Origin: an uncultured Oscillospiraceae bacterium
GTDB taxonomy: Bacteria > Bacillota > Clostridia > Oscillospirales > Oscillospiraceae
Assembly (NCBI GenBank): GCA_934661135.1
Contig: CAKUJA010000001.1
Location: 1-64,000 of the forward strand
Length of the DNA stretch: 64,000 bases
Reading direction: 5' to 3'
This document shows, piece after piece, positions 6,477 through 16,421 of this stretch. Every line of letters starts with the position of its first letter. Within the stretch, counting starts at the first letter, position 1. Position numbers and translations under genes: made by a program. Below the pieces are notes generated by a model, which was not told where the DNA came from, ran no database searches, and was given only the letters and a program-made list of their open reading frames with translations.

Positions 6477-8240
6477 ATGATGCAGTCCAGAACGCATACC
6501 TGCGGACAGCTTCGGCTGGAAAACGCAGGGGAGAACGTAACGCTTTGCGGTTGGATGGAAAATGTCCGCGTGGTCGGCTCGAACTTCGCATTTGTCGTCC
6601 TGCGTGACTTCTACGGCACAACGCAGATCGTCGTGGAGACCGAGGACATGATGAACATCATCAAGTCCATCAACAAGGAGTCCACGATTCAGGTAACCGG
6701 CACCGTGCGCGAACGCGACAGCAAGAACCCCAAGCAGGCGACCGGCGATGTAGAGGTCGTACCGGAGAAGATCACCGTGCTCGGCAAGTGCCGCTACAAC
6801 GAGCTGCCGTTTGAGATCAACCGCAGCCGCGACGCCGACGAGACGCAGCGGCTCAAGTACCGCTATCTCGACCTCCGCAACCCGGCGGTAAAGAACAACA
6901 TCATCCTGCGCTGCAACGTGATCGCCGCGCTACGCAAGGCGATGATGGAGCACGACTTTCTCGAGATTACGACGCCGATTTTGACGGCTTCCTCGCCGGA
7001 GGGCGCACGCGACTATCTCGTCCCGGCCAGAAAGCACCCCGGCAAGTTCTACGCGCTGCCGCAGGCGCCGCAGCAGTTCAAGCAGCTTTTGATGACGTCC
7101 GGCTTCGACCGCTATTTCCAGATTGCGCCGTGCTTCCGCGACGAGGATGCGCGCGGAGACCGCAGCCCCGGCGAGTTCTATCAGCTCGATATGGAGATGT
7201 CGTTTGCCACGCAGGACGACGTGTTTGCCGTCATTGAGGACGTGCTGCCGCCGATCTTTGCAAAATACGGCACATATGACATCGCGTCGCAGCCGCCGTT
7301 CCGCCGCATCAAGTATCTTGACGCGCTGGAGACCTACGGCTCTGACAAGCCTGACCTGCGTATCGACCTGACTGCCGTCAACGTGACGGAGCTGTTCGCC
7401 GAGAGCGAATTTGCGCCGTTCGCGGGCAAGACCGTCAAGGCCGTGCCCATCACGGACTGCGCGCTGACGCGCAAGCAGATCGAAAAGCTGCTGACCGACT
7501 GCGAAGTCCAGTCCGGCCAGAAGGGCTACTGGTTCAAGGTCGATGAGACGGGCGAAATCGCCGGCGGCGTCGCCAAGTTCATCGACAAGGATACGATCGC
7601 CAGGAAGTTCGAGCTGAAGCCCAATATGCTGGTTGTTCTGGCTGCGGGTGAGCAGGCCACGAAGTCCATCGGTGTCATCATCAAGACGTTCGGTGCGAAC
7701 TGCGAGGGTCACATGGACAAGGCGCGCTACGAGTTCTGCTGGATCGTCGACTTCCCGATGTATGAGATCGGCGACGAGAGCGGTGAGCTTGAGTTCTGCC
7801 ACAACCCGTTCTCGATGCCGGCCGGCGGACTCGACGTGCTGCTGAAGGCCGAGCGCGGCGAGATTGATCCGCTGACGATCACCGCCGACCAGTATGACCT
7901 CGTCTGCAACGGCGTGGAGCTTAGCTCCGGCGCGGTTCGGAACCACGATCCCGAGATCATGATTAAGGCCTTCGAGCTTGTACGGCTCGGCGAGGATGAT
8001 GTGAAGTCCAAGTTCCCGGCGATGTATAATGCGTTCTGCTACGGTGCACCTCCCCATGCCGGTATCGCCCCGGGCGTCGACCGCATCGTCATGCTACTGG
8101 CGGGCGAGGACTCGATCCGTGAGATCATTCCGTTCCCGATGAACAAAAACGCGCAGGACATCCTCATGGGCGCGCCCAGCGAGGTCACGCAGAAGCAGCT
8201 CGACGAGCTGCACATTGCCGTCACCGCGCACGAAGAATAA
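6477..8240 (+). CDS. aspS: Aspartyl-tRNA synthetase (587 aa)
   Basis: Class IIb synthetase of bacterial type. N-terminal OB anticodon-binding fold (LCGWMENVRVVGSNFAFV), class II core with LPQAPQQFKQLLM and motif 2 FRDEDARGDRSPGEFYQLD, an inserted GAD domain in the middle, and motif 3 near the C-terminus (GVDRIVMLLAG). Length fits bacterial AspRS (about 590). Start ATG 6477 lies 9 nt after GAGGG; ATG 6480 is the alternative. Co-transcribed with hisS under one T-box, as in Bacillus. I cannot tell discriminating from non-discriminating (Asp/Asn) activity from the sequence. Confidence 0.97.
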   Translation: MMQSRTHTCGQLRLENAGENVTLCGWMENVRVVGSNFAFVVLRDFYGTTQIVVETEDMMNIIKSINKESTIQVTGTVRERDSKNPKQATGDVEVVPEKITVLGKCRYNELPFEINRSRDADETQRLKYRYLDLRNPAVKNNIILRCNVIAALRKAMMEHDFLEITTPILTASSPEGARDYLVPARKHPGKFYALPQAPQQFKQLLMTSGFDRYFQIAPCFRDEDARGDRSPGEFYQLDMEMSFATQDDVFAVIEDVLPPIFAKYGTYDIASQPPFRRIKYLDALETYGSDKPDLRIDLTAVNVTELFAESEFAPFAGKTVKAVPITDCALTRKQIEKLLTDCEVQSGQKGYWFKVDETGEIAGGVAKFIDKDTIARKFELKPNMLVVLAAGEQATKSIGVIIKTFGANCEGHMDKARYEFCWIVDFPMYEIGDESGELEFCHNPFSMPAGGLDVLLKAERGEIDPLTITADQYDLVCNGVELSSGAVRNHDPEIMIKAFELVRLGEDDVKSKFPAMYNAFCYGAPPHAGIAPGVDRIVMLLAGEDSIREIIPFPMNKNAQDILMGAPSEVTQKQLDELHIAVTAHEE

Positions 8241-8261
8241 GCAGCGTTCGGCAACGAATAC

Positions 8262-8424
8262 GAGACTGTCAAAAAACGCTGGGATGCAGTTTTGCGGCAG
8301 AGTCGCAGGGGAAGCGTGAAGGGGCAAAGAGCCTCCTTCGCGTTCAATCAAGCAGCTTTTCAAGCTTGATCAGTTTGAAAAGCTGGACGGGCAGCGGGGC
8401 GAAAAGACTTTTTCGACACGCTGA
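8262..8424 (+). repeat. Multi-hairpin 3'-UTR repeat, copy 1
   Basis: Runs from GAGACTGTCAAAAAAC to TTCGACACGCTGA, 21 nt after the aspS stop. It has four local hairpins; the central one here is AGCTTTTCAAGCT.../...AGTTTGAAAAGCT. Other copies: 30254-30417, 32808-32970 (both reversed) and 57907-58070. It joins directly to a terminator palindrome at 8421-8459. Confidence 0.88.
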
Positions 8425-8459
8425 CAGGCCGCTCCGCAAACTGCGGAGCGGCCTGTCAG
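8421..8459 (+). terminator. Palindromic terminator-like hairpin after aspS
   Basis: Perfect 18-bp arms (CTGACAGGCCGCTCCGCA and complement) with a 3-nt loop. No T-run follows, so termination is probable rather than certain. Confidence 0.6.
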
Positions 8460-8515
8460 CACAGCCGAATTCTGAAAAAATGCTTTAGAATTTGTTGCTG
8501 AATTGTCATTTTTCC

Positions 8516-8544
8516 TTTACTTTGTCCGGCGTATGTGGTATCCT
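8516..8544 (+). promoter_or_regulatory. Candidate murA promoter
   Basis: TTTACT and TATCCT with 17-bp spacing, about 105 nt upstream of the murA start. Both boxes match 4 of 6 consensus bases; other placements are possible. Confidence 0.4.
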
Positions 8545-8650
8545 GTAAAAGATAGCGGTCAATGCTGGGCAGACTGGTGCGCTTTGGCACGGTTTTCGCC
8601 CAAAAATCCGTACATACTGAAAGTAGAACAAACCAAAGAGGGCTTTTGAT

Positions 8651-9943
8651 TTGGTGAAATATGTTGTAGAAGGCGGGAAACGGCTGGAAGGCACCGTGAC
8701 CATCTCGGGCGCGAAGAATGCCGCCGTAGCGATTCTGCCGGCCACACTTCTGGTGGATGGCGTCTGCCGGATTGAGAATGTGCCGGACATCTCCGATGTT
8801 CGTCTGCTCCTTGAAATTTTGAATAACATGGGCGCGAAAATTCGCCGCCTGAGCCGCAATACGCTGGAAGTCGACTGTTCGCACGTCCGCAATGCGACAG
8901 CGCCGATTGAACTGGTGCGCCGGATTCGCGCATCCTACTACCTCATCGGCGCGGAGCTTGGCCGCTTTGGACACGCGCGCGTGGCAATGCCCGGCGGGTG
9001 CAACTTCGGCGTGCGGCCGATCGACCAGCACATCAAGGGATTTGAAGCCATGGGTGCAACGGTGGAGCAGGAGGGCGGCTATGTCTGCGCGGATGCGCCG
9101 GAGGGCGGTTTGGCAGGTGGGCACGTGTACCTCGACATTGTCTCCGTCGGCGCGACGATGAACATTCTGCTGGCAGCGGTGCTGTGCAGCGGGATGACCG
9201 TCATTGAAAACTGCGCGAAGGAACCGCACATTGTTGATTTGGCGAACTTCCTTAACGCGATGGGCGCAAAGGTCTCCGGTGCGGGCACCGATGTCATCAA
9301 GGTGCGCGGCGTGAAACGCCTGGGCGGCGGCGCGTATACCATCATTCCCGACCAGATTGAGGCCGGCACGTACATGGCCGCGGCTGCGGCTGTGGGCGGC
9401 AACGTTCTCATCGAAAATATTATCCCCAAACATTTGGATTGTATTACCGCGAAGCTGCGCGAAATGGGTGCGCGCGTCACAGAATATGACGACGCGATTC
9501 GTGTGGAATCGACCAAACGGCTGCGCCGGGCAAACGTCAAGACGCTGCCGTACCCCGGCTTCACGACCGATATGCAGCCGCAGATTGCGGTGTGCATGGC
9601 GCTGGCCGAGGGGACAAGCCTTGTGACCGAGGGCATCTACGACAACCGCTTCCGCTACACCGGCGAGCTAAACCGCATGGGCGCGGCCATTCAGGTGGAG
9701 AGCAAGACCGCTGTGATTGACGGCGTAGCAAAGCTGCACGGCTGCGAGGTGCGCGCGTGCGACCTGCGCGCGGGTGCGGCAATGGTCATTGCGGCGCTCT
9801 GTGCCGAGGGTACGACGATCATTGAGGACGCACACTACATTGAGCGCGGCTATGAGGACATCATCGGCAAGTGCTCCGCGCTGGGCGCAAGAATCCGCCG
9901 GCTGGAGACCATGGAGCCGGTGCACGAAAGCGCCGCTGGCTGA
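8651..9943 (+). CDS. murA: UDP-N-acetylglucosamine 1-carboxyvinyltransferase (430 aa)
   Basis: First committed step of peptidoglycan synthesis: transfers enolpyruvyl from PEP to UDP-GlcNAc. Starts with the family's EGGKRLEGTVTISGAKNA and has the active-site loop PGGCNFGVRP; its Cys (C117, equivalent to E. coli C115) is the fosfomycin target, so the enzyme looks fosfomycin-sensitive. Later signature YPGFTTDMQPQ is intact. TTG 8651 with AGAGGG 7 nt upstream is taken as start; GTG 8654 is equally possible. A GC-rich hairpin follows directly. Whether a second murA exists elsewhere cannot be seen. Confidence 0.96.
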   Translation: MVKYVVEGGKRLEGTVTISGAKNAAVAILPATLLVDGVCRIENVPDISDVRLLLEILNNMGAKIRRLSRNTLEVDCSHVRNATAPIELVRRIRASYYLIGAELGRFGHARVAMPGGCNFGVRPIDQHIKGFEAMGATVEQEGGYVCADAPEGGLAGGHVYLDIVSVGATMNILLAAVLCSGMTVIENCAKEPHIVDLANFLNAMGAKVSGAGTDVIKVRGVKRLGGGAYTIIPDQIEAGTYMAAAAAVGGNVLIENIIPKHLDCITAKLREMGARVTEYDDAIRVESTKRLRRANVKTLPYPGFTTDMQPQIAVCMALAEGTSLVTEGIYDNRFRYTGELNRMGAAIQVESKTAVIDGVAKLHGCEVRACDLRAGAAMVIAALCAEGTTIIEDAHYIERGYEDIIGKCSALGARIRRLETMEPVHESAAG

Positions 9944-9966
9944 AATTGAAATGATTGAAATGACTG

Positions 9967-10003
9967 ACAAATGCCCCGCCGACGCTGTCGGCGGGGCATT
10001 TGT
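9967..10003. terminator. Hairpin after murA
   Basis: Perfect 17-bp arms (ACAAATGCCCCGCCGAC) with loop GCT, 24 nt past the murA stop. Confidence 0.75.
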
Positions 10004-10010
10004 ACGGTAA

Positions 10011-10043
10011 AACACCCGGATGGACATAAGCCATCCGGGTGTT
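10011..10043 (-). terminator. Hairpin after the VanW-domain gene
   Basis: Arms AACACCCGGATGG / CCATCCGGGTGTT with a 7-nt loop, just downstream of the minus-strand gene; together with 9967-10003 it separates two convergent genes. Confidence 0.75.
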
Positions 10044-10059
10044 CCGCACGTTTCAGGGA

Positions 10060-11946
10060 TTATCCCCACCAGTTGTATTCTTCGTTTCCGCTGTCCGTTC
10101 CGGTGTTCCCCGTGTTGCCGGTATCGCCGGGATTGCCGGAATCCGGGTTCGTCGGATCGGTGTTGTCGTCCGGGTTTTCAGGATCTTCCGGTTCCTCGGG
10201 TTCGGGTTCGACGTAGGGCGTGACCTCGTAGGAGATGTTGCGGGATTTGTAGACATCCGTGTGCAGCTTTTCCTCTTTCAGCACGGAGCCGTCGGCCTTG
10301 ACGTATTTACGGTAGGCTTCCACGGTGTAGCCGGTATAGGCGCCGTTGACGCGCTTGCCGAGAACGTACTTGTTGTCCTTGGCATCGACAGCAATGTCGA
10401 TGGGGTTGCCGTTCGCGTCCACGCCGCCGCCCTTAACGATCGTAATCTCGGTCTTTTGGTCGTCGGTCTTGCCGGCCTCCTCAATGACGGTCTTGTATGC
10501 CTTGGTGTTGATCGTCTTGTGGCTCAGCTCGATATGATCCCAGTCGCGCTCGGGGGCTGTACCCATGAGCTTGATGTGGACGTAACCGCCGGAGACGGAA
10601 GCGTCGATACGGATAGGCTTTTCGGTGTTGTTTTTGAACTTATAGTCGATGCTGCCCCAGTAGACCGTCGCGTCCATGCCGGCTTCGACATAGGTGACGA
10701 GGTACATATGCGGCTCGCGGTGCGTGATTTCCATGTCGGCCAGCAGGCAGGCGGTATAAATCGTGGACGCAACTTGGCAGACGCCGCCGCCCTCGGATTC
10801 CTCGCTCTTGCCGCCGGAGGCATAGACGGTCGCGGCCTTATACCCCTTCTCCTTCGTGCGTTCGCCGACGACGCCGTTGAACGAGAACTCCTCGCCGGGG
10901 TTCAGGATCGTACCGTTGATGGCCTTGCAGGCCAGCTCGAGGTTCGTAGTACGGTTGGCGTTCGCGGTATGCGGCGAGTCGCAGGAGCCGAGCACATCGG
11001 AGAAGAATTCCTTCTCGAGCGTTTTCAGCGTGACCTCGGGTTCCCGATCCTCCATCTGAATCGTGATAACCTCACCGGCCTTGGCCATGGCGATCTGCTG
11101 CGTATAGTAGGCAAGATCGAAGCCGTAGCCGACTTCCTCCGGGACAAGCTTTTTGGCCTCCTCGTCGTAGTAGGCGTCCACGGTGTCGGTGCAATACTTA
11201 TCATAATACGTTTGCAGGTCGACCGGATCGCAGGGCGTGGTATCGTAGTCGAAGCTCAGGTCGGAGAAGTTACCCTCGGTGAAGCGCCGGATGACCGCGT
11301 CGTAGAGCGCGTCGGCATCGAGGTGGATGGCCGGGGAGCCAACCGTGACCTTGATCGTGCCGGCATCCTCGTCGACCTCGACAATCGGATCAATGCGATC
11401 GGACTCCACATCGCGCGCGGTCTGGTCAATCAGCGAACGAATGTACTCCGTGTCGAGATTCAAGCTCGACTCCAGATCGACATTATACTCATTTTTCTGC
11501 GCGCGGCTATATGTGAGAATCGCGCTGATCGGCCCGCCGCTTCGACCATACTGCATGGCCTGATCGATGGCTTCATCGGCGTTGAGCGCAACCTGCGAGA
11601 CCTCCGGTGTGAACGACAGCGACCGGTCAGGCAGAACGACCGTCAGCGTATCCGACGAATAGTTCTGCGCAACGGCGTCCTGCACGGCGGCAACCGCCGC
11701 ATCGCGCTTCAGGCCGCCGACATTGATGCCCGCAACATAGACATTCGGGTAGATCGTATCGCCGCCCTTCAGCACCATGCCGTAGGCGCAGACGCAGAGC
11801 ACCGCGACCAGCACGATGCAGCCGGCGATTATCCCGACTTTTTTCCCGCCGCCGCTTTTCCGCGGCGCGGAGGCGCCTTCGGTATGCTTCTGCGCAGCCG
11901 TGGGGCGGCGCGAAGGCTTCGGCGCTTCATATTTTCCCTTTTTCAA
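10060..11946 (-). CDS. VanW/YoaR-type cell-wall protein (628 aa)
   Basis: One membrane helix near the N-terminus after a basic, Pro-rich cytoplasmic head (VGIIAGCIVLVAVLCVCAYG), then two peptidoglycan-binding-4 type segments with YPNVYVAGINVGGL, and a VanW domain (about residues 350-500: NPGEEFSFNGVVGERT, EGGGVCQVASTIYTACL). A KEEKLHTDVYKSR segment follows, then an acidic Pro/Asn/Gly tail of about 55 residues ending in YNWWG. Start is TTG 11946: AGGAGGG lies 9 nt upstream and the upstream ATG lacks a ribosome site. Exact biochemistry of VanW domains is not established; the domain alone does not indicate vancomycin resistance. A good sigma-A promoter lies at 12009-12037. Confidence 0.85.
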   Translation of the reverse strand: MKKGKYEAPKPSRRPTAAQKHTEGASAPRKSGGGKKVGIIAGCIVLVAVLCVCAYGMVLKGGDTIYPNVYVAGINVGGLKRDAAVAAVQDAVAQNYSSDTLTVVLPDRSLSFTPEVSQVALNADEAIDQAMQYGRSGGPISAILTYSRAQKNEYNVDLESSLNLDTEYIRSLIDQTARDVESDRIDPIVEVDEDAGTIKVTVGSPAIHLDADALYDAVIRRFTEGNFSDLSFDYDTTPCDPVDLQTYYDKYCTDTVDAYYDEEAKKLVPEEVGYGFDLAYYTQQIAMAKAGEVITIQMEDREPEVTLKTLEKEFFSDVLGSCDSPHTANANRTTNLELACKAINGTILNPGEEFSFNGVVGERTKEKGYKAATVYASGGKSEESEGGGVCQVASTIYTACLLADMEITHREPHMYLVTYVEAGMDATVYWGSIDYKFKNNTEKPIRIDASVSGGYVHIKLMGTAPERDWDHIELSHKTINTKAYKTVIEEAGKTDDQKTEITIVKGGGVDANGNPIDIAVDAKDNKYVLGKRVNGAYTGYTVEAYRKYVKADGSVLKEEKLHTDVYKSRNISYEVTPYVEPEPEEPEDPENPDDNTDPTNPDSGNPGDTGNTGNTGTDSGNEEYNWWG

Positions 11947-12008
11947 GTGTAAAATCCCTCCTGTTCGGAACACGGCAGAAGCCGAAAAAATCAATTATGG
12001 TTACCCAC

Positions 12009-12037
12009 ATTATAGCGGAGCGGCTCGGGATTTTCAA
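12009..12037 (-). promoter_or_regulatory. Sigma-A promoter of the VanW-domain gene
   Basis: On the minus strand TTGAAA, 17 bp, TATAAT, about 60 nt upstream of the TTG start; 5 of 6 and 6 of 6 consensus bases. Confidence 0.8.
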
Positions 12038-12081
12038 TGGCAATCCGTTCAAGAAAGCATATCGGAATTCTGAATTTTCCA

Positions 12082-15000
12082 TTAAGGATTGCCAGTTTCG
12101 GCACTATTCGCACGAGCCAGCGCATAGCTTCCGACCAATTTCTGCGCCACTTTTAAGGCGTCTTCGCCTTTGGCGAGCTTCACCGTGAGCTGCGGCTGCT
12201 TGCCCGCCGCGAAGAAAATCCGTCCCTTGAACTCCGGCTCGGCGCAGCAGGCCGAGACCGCCGCAAAATCCAGCACGGCCATGAAGATCATCACGGACGT
12301 GTCCTTCTGCGTGATTTCGGTGATGCCTGCGGCGGCAGCTCTGGCGCGGAGCAGCGCAATGTCGATCAGATTCAGCACGCCCTTGGGCGGGTCGCCGTAG
12401 CGGTCGACGATCTCATCGAGCAGGTCGTCCGCGTCGGACTGCGTGCGGATGGCCGCCATACGGCGGTAGAGATCCATGCGCTGCTCGCCGGAGGTGACAT
12501 AGCGTTTATCGATGTTGGCTGTGACGTTGAGATCGGCCGTGCATTCCGGCTCCTTGAGCGCGCCCTCGCCCTGTTCCTCCAAGACCGCTTCCTCGAGCAG
12601 CTTGAGGTACATATCGTAGCCGACGGACATCATATGGCCGGACTGCTCGGAGCCGAGCAGATCGCCCGCGCCGCGGATCTCCAGATCACGCATGGCGATC
12701 TTGAAGCCGGAGCCAAATTCTGCATATTCGCGGATGGCTTCGAGCCGCTTTTCCGCGACCTCGGAGAGCACCTTGCCCTTGCGGAACGTAAGATACGCAT
12801 AGGCGTGGCGGCTCGAGCGGCCGACGCGGCCGCGGAGCTGATGGAGCTGGGACAGGCCGAACTTATCGGCGTCCTCAATAATCAGGGTGTTGACGTTCGG
12901 AACGTCAATGCCGGTTTCGATGATCGTCGTGCAGACGAGCACCTGAATGTCACCGTTTGTGAGGGACTGCATCACGTCGCTGAGACCTTCCTCGCCCATT
13001 TTGCCGTGCGCCACGGCAACGGAGACATCCTCACCGAGCTGCTGCTTCAGCTTCGCGGCGCATTCGTCGATTGTCTCGACGCGGTTATGCAGGTAGTAGA
13101 CCTGCCCGCCGCGCGCCAGCTCCCGCCGGATGGCCTCAAGAACCACCTGCTCGTTGTGCTCGAGGACAAACGTCTGCACGGGATAGCGATCCTGCGGCGG
13201 TTCTTCGATGGTCGACATATCGCGCAGACCCGAGAGCGCCATGTTGAGCGTGCGCGGGATGGGCGTTGCCGATAAGGTTAGGACGTCGACGCCGTGAGAA
13301 AGTTCCTTCAGCCGCTCCTTGTGCGTCACGCCGAAGCGCTGCTCCTCGTCGATGATCAGCAGGCCGAGATCCTTAAACTGCACCAATTTTTGCAGCAGCT
13401 TGTGCGTGCCGATGATGAGGTCGACCTTGCCGATGGACAGGTCGTAGAGCGTCTTTTTCTGCTGCTGCGCGGTGCGGAAGCGGGAAAGAACGTCGATCGT
13501 CACTGGGAACGACGCAAAGCGGCGCACAGCGGTGAGGTAGTGCTGCTGGGCAAGCACAGTCGTCGGCACAAGGATCGCCACCTGCTTGCCGTCGAGGATG
13601 CATTTCATCGCGGCGCGGAGCGCGACCTCCGTTTTGCCGAAGCCGACGTCGCCGCAAAGCAGGCGCTCCATTGGGGCAGGGGACTCCATATCGCGCTTGA
13701 TCTCGGCGATGCAGCGGAGCTGATCGTCGGTCTCGGCGTAAGGGAAGCTGTCCTCAAATTCCTTTTGCCACGGCGAGTCCGCCGCGAAAGCAAAGCCGGG
13801 CAGACGCTTGCGCGCGGCGTAGAGCTGAATCAGACCCTTGGCGAGATCCTTGGCTGCGGCCTTGGCGCGCGCCTTGGCCTTCTGCCACTGGTCGCCGCCG
13901 AGCTTATTGAGCCGGACGGGTGCGTCCTCGCCGCCGGAGCCGATATACTTGCTGACAAGATCGAGCTGCGTGGCCGGGACATAGAGCGCGTCGCTGCCCT
14001 GATAGGCAATTTTCACATAGTCCTTGACCACACCGCCGACCTTCATCTGCTCCATGCCGACGTAGCGGCCGATGCCGTGGTGCTCGTGGACGACGAGGTC
14101 TCCGGGAGTGAGATCGGTGAAGGATTCGAGCTTTTTGCGGTTTGTCGCGGCCTTTTTGCGCTTGGCGGCAGGTTTTTGCTCACGCCGGGCAAGAAGCTGC
14201 CCCTCGGTCAGGATCGCCCAGTGCAGATCGGGGTATTCCAGTCCTGCCGGGAGGGAGCCGTCGGTAATCAAAACTTGCCCCTGCTGCGGCGCTTTTGTCA
14301 GCGGGAAGGCGAGCAGGGCATTGACGCCCGCGTCGCCCAGCATCTCCTTGAGGATTTCGCCGCGGCGCTTGCCGCCGCAGAGGACGAGGCAGCCGTATTC
14401 GTTTTTCACATAGTGCTTGAGGTCGGTCACGGCGGTATCCAAACTGCCGCCGTAGCCGGGGAGCTGCCGCGCGGTGACGGAGAGCAACCTTTGCGGCGGG
14501 AGGACATCCGGGTAGCGCGCGGCGAGAAAGCTGTCAAAATAGGTGACGCCGTTTTCCGCAACCTGCTCCAGCAGCGGCTCGTATTCCGCCTGAAACTCGC
14601 AGAGCTCGCCCGCGAGCGTGCCGGAGGAGAGCAGAACATCGAGCGTCTGGCCGAATTCTTCGCTGCGGGCACGCGCGGCGCGCTGCAGATTGCCGTGGTC
14701 GCAGAAAAAGACGATGGCGTCTTTGGAAATGTAGTTTGCAGCCGTCTCAAAGTCCGGGTAGATGAGCGCGAGATAGCGGTCTGCCGCCTGAAAGGCGGCG
14801 CCGGTTTCGAGCTTTTCGCAGTCGGTTTCCAGCGTTCGGAGCAGCGCTTGATTCGGCGTCTTGCGGCGGTTTTGCCGCGCAATATGCGCGCGCAGATCCG
14901 CGCAAAGGCCGGAGATTCCTCCGGGGTGCAGGCCGGGCACCGTTTCCTGCGTGGGCAGGAGCACGGCTTCGTCACAATTTTCGGTGCGGCGCTGGGTGAT

Positions 15001-15621
15001 GGGGTCGAAAAAGCCCATCGCGTCTAGTTCGTCGCCGAAAAATTCTACGCGCAACGGCTGGTCATAGGCAGGGGAGAACACATCAAGAATGCCGCCGCGC
15101 AGCGCAAACTGCCCCACGCCCTCCACCAGGCTGGCGCGGGTATAGCCTGCGGCGACGAGCTTTTCTGTCAGCTCCTCGAGCGCATAGCTGCCGCCCGCCA
15201 TCAGACGGATTGCACCAGAGTAGAGCGTCGCGCGCGGGATTGTACGGAGCTGGAGCGCTTCGAGCGTGGTCACCAGCACCGGAACCTTGCCGCAGGAGAG
15301 ATCGTAGAGCACGCGGATGCGGCGCTGCTCCCACTCGCGGGAGATGCCGGCGGCATCAAGAAACGTCAGCTCGCGGCTCGGCAGCACGACAGGCTGCGCG
15401 CCGGTAAACGCGGCAAGCTCCGTGCACAGGCGGGAAGCCGCCATATCGTCCTGACAGACGGCGACAACCGGGCGCTGGGTATCCTCACGGAGCGCGGCAA
15501 TCCAATGCGCGCGGGCGATTTGGCTGACGCCGGAGACTGCCGCCGTCCGCCCGGACTGCATCAGCTCACAGAGCTGCTGATATTCCGGACTGGTATGCAG
15601 AAGCGAAAGCAAGACGTTCAT
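12082..15621 (-). CDS. mfd: Transcription-repair coupling factor Mfd (1179 aa)
   Basis: SF2 DNA translocase that dislodges stalled RNA polymerase and recruits UvrA. Order of domains: UvrB-like N-terminus (GLHP..., [13 protein letters not shown]), CarD-like RNA-polymerase interaction domain ([22 protein letters not shown]), helicase motif [15 protein letters not shown], motif [33 protein letters not shown], and the C-terminal TRG and D7 regions. Length is typical. ATG 15621 is chosen from GGAGGTG 6 nt upstream. It follows pth in the conserved glmU-prs-pth-mfd order. Confidence 0.97.
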   Translation of the reverse strand: MNVLLSLLHTSPEYQQLCELMQSGRTAAVSGVSQIARAHWIAALREDTQRPVVAVCQDDMAASRLCTELAAFTGAQPVVLPSRELTFLDAAGISREWEQRRIRVLYDLSCGKVPVLVTTLEALQLRTIPRATLYSGAIRLMAGGSYALEELTEKLVAAGYTRASLVEGVGQFALRGGILDVFSPAYDQPLRVEFFGDELDAMGFFDPITQRRTENCDEAVLLPTQETVPGLHPGGISGLCADLRAHIARQNRRKTPNQALLRTLETDCEKLETGAAFQAADRYLALIYPDFETAANYISKDAIVFFCDHGNLQRAARARSEEFGQTLDVLLSSGTLAGELCEFQAEYEPLLEQVAENGVTYFDSFLAARYPDVLPPQRLLSVTARQLPGYGGSLDTAVTDLKHYVKNEYGCLVLCGGKRRGEILKEMLGDAGVNALLAFPLTKAPQQGQVLITDGSLPAGLEYPDLHWAILTEGQLLARREQKPAAKRKKAATNRKKLESFTDLTPGDLVVHEHHGIGRYVGMEQMKVGGVVKDYVKIAYQGSDALYVPATQLDLVSKYIGSGGEDAPVRLNKLGGDQWQKAKARAKAAAKDLAKGLIQLYAARKRLPGFAFAADSPWQKEFEDSFPYAETDDQLRCIAEIKRDMESPAPMERLLCGDVGFGKTEVALRAAMKCILDGKQVAILVPTTVLAQQHYLTAVRRFASFPVTIDVLSRFRTAQQQKKTLYDLSIGKVDLIIGTHKLLQKLVQFKDLGLLIIDEEQRFGVTHKERLKELSHGVDVLTLSATPIPRTLNMALSGLRDMSTIEEPPQDRYPVQTFVLEHNEQVVLEAIRRELARGGQVYYLHNRVETIDECAAKLKQQLGEDVSVAVAHGKMGEEGLSDVMQSLTNGDIQVLVCTTIIETGIDVPNVNTLIIEDADKFGLSQLHQLRGRVGRSSRHAYAYLTFRKGKVLSEVAEKRLEAIREYAEFGSGFKIAMRDLEIRGAGDLLGSEQSGHMMSVGYDMYLKLLEEAVLEEQGEGALKEPECTADLNVTANIDKRYVTSGEQRMDLYRRMAAIRTQSDADDLLDEIVDRYGDPPKGVLNLIDIALLRARAAAAGITEITQKDTSVMIFMAVLDFAAVSACCAEPEFKGRIFFAAGKQPQLTVKLAKGEDALKVAQKLVGSYALARANSAETGNP

Positions 15622-15822
15622 GGGTGACACCTCCAAAAACAGGTTTTTGCGCAACAGGCAACGCAGGTAGAGGCGCTCCCCCTACCTGTCGAAGTCTGTC
15701 ATGTTCAATTCTTGTATTCTCGCGACGCCAGATCGTTCGTCAGGCAAGAAACCGTCCGCAGCGCATCCTTTCCGAACCCGCAAGGGCGTTTCCGCGGCAT
15801 GACGGGCGAGATGCGGGCGAGA

Positions 15823-16416
15823 TTATTTGCCGTTGAAGTTTGCGGCCGCCTTCTCACATCCGTCCGTGACGATGCAAAGCGCCGCGTCGCGCGCATTGCC
15901 GAGCGCGCGGTCAAGCTCCGGCTGTTCCTGTTTGGAAAACGCGGAGAGCACCCAGTCGGCCAGATCATAATCGGGGTGCGGCTTGGCGCCGACGCCGATT
16001 TTGACGCGCGGAACGTCCTCCGTGTGGAGCATGGCAATGATGGACTTGATGCCGTTGTGCCCGCCGGCAGAGCCGGACTTGCGGACACGGATTTTCCCGA
16101 CCGGCAGCGAGATGTCGTCAAACAGCACGAGCACCCGCTCCGGCGGAAGTTTATAAAAATGCGCCGCGGCCTCCACGGCGATGCCGGAGGCGTTCATAAA
16201 CGTCTCCGGCTTCATAAGCAGGAGCTTCTGGCCGCGGTAGTTGGCCGCGGCACAGAGCGCCTTAAATTTGATTTTGTTGACCTTCACGCCGAGCGCCGCG
16301 GCAAGCGCGTCGACGGCCTGAAAGCCGGCATTGTGCCGGGTGTTGACATAGTCGCTGCCCGGATTCCCGAGACCGACGATCAGCCAGTCATACCCGGATT
16401 TTTGCTGAAATATCAT
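15823..16416 (-). CDS. pth: Peptidyl-tRNA hydrolase (197 aa)
   Basis: Releases peptides from peptidyl-tRNA. Signatures: LIVGLGNPGSDYVNTRHNAGF with the catalytic His, KPETFMNASG with the Asn, VLFDDISLPVG with the Asp, and SAGGHNGIKSI. The start ATG 16416 is only 5 nt from the prs stop with no good ribosome site, so it is probably translated by coupling to prs. The open frame reaches further upstream but only as out-of-phase prs sequence. About 200 nt separate it from mfd; that gap holds no recognisable gene. Confidence 0.96.
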   Translation of the reverse strand: MIFQQKSGYDWLIVGLGNPGSDYVNTRHNAGFQAVDALAAALGVKVNKIKFKALCAAANYRGQKLLLMKPETFMNASGIAVEAAAHFYKLPPERVLVLFDDISLPVGKIRVRKSGSAGGHNGIKSIIAMLHTEDVPRVKIGVGAKPHPDYDLADWVLSAFSKQEQPELDRALGNARDAALCIVTDGCEKAAANFNGK

Positions 16417-16421
16417 GGAAC

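Noticed and set aside
10060..11946. Reading the VanW domain as a vancomycin-resistance gene
   Set aside because: VanW domains are common wall proteins in Firmicutes; no vanA/B-type ligase, vanH or vanX is nearby.
10039..11952. 637-codon plus-strand ORF opposite the VanW gene
   Set aside because: Antisense shadow; the minus-strand product has clear domains, promoter and ribosome site.
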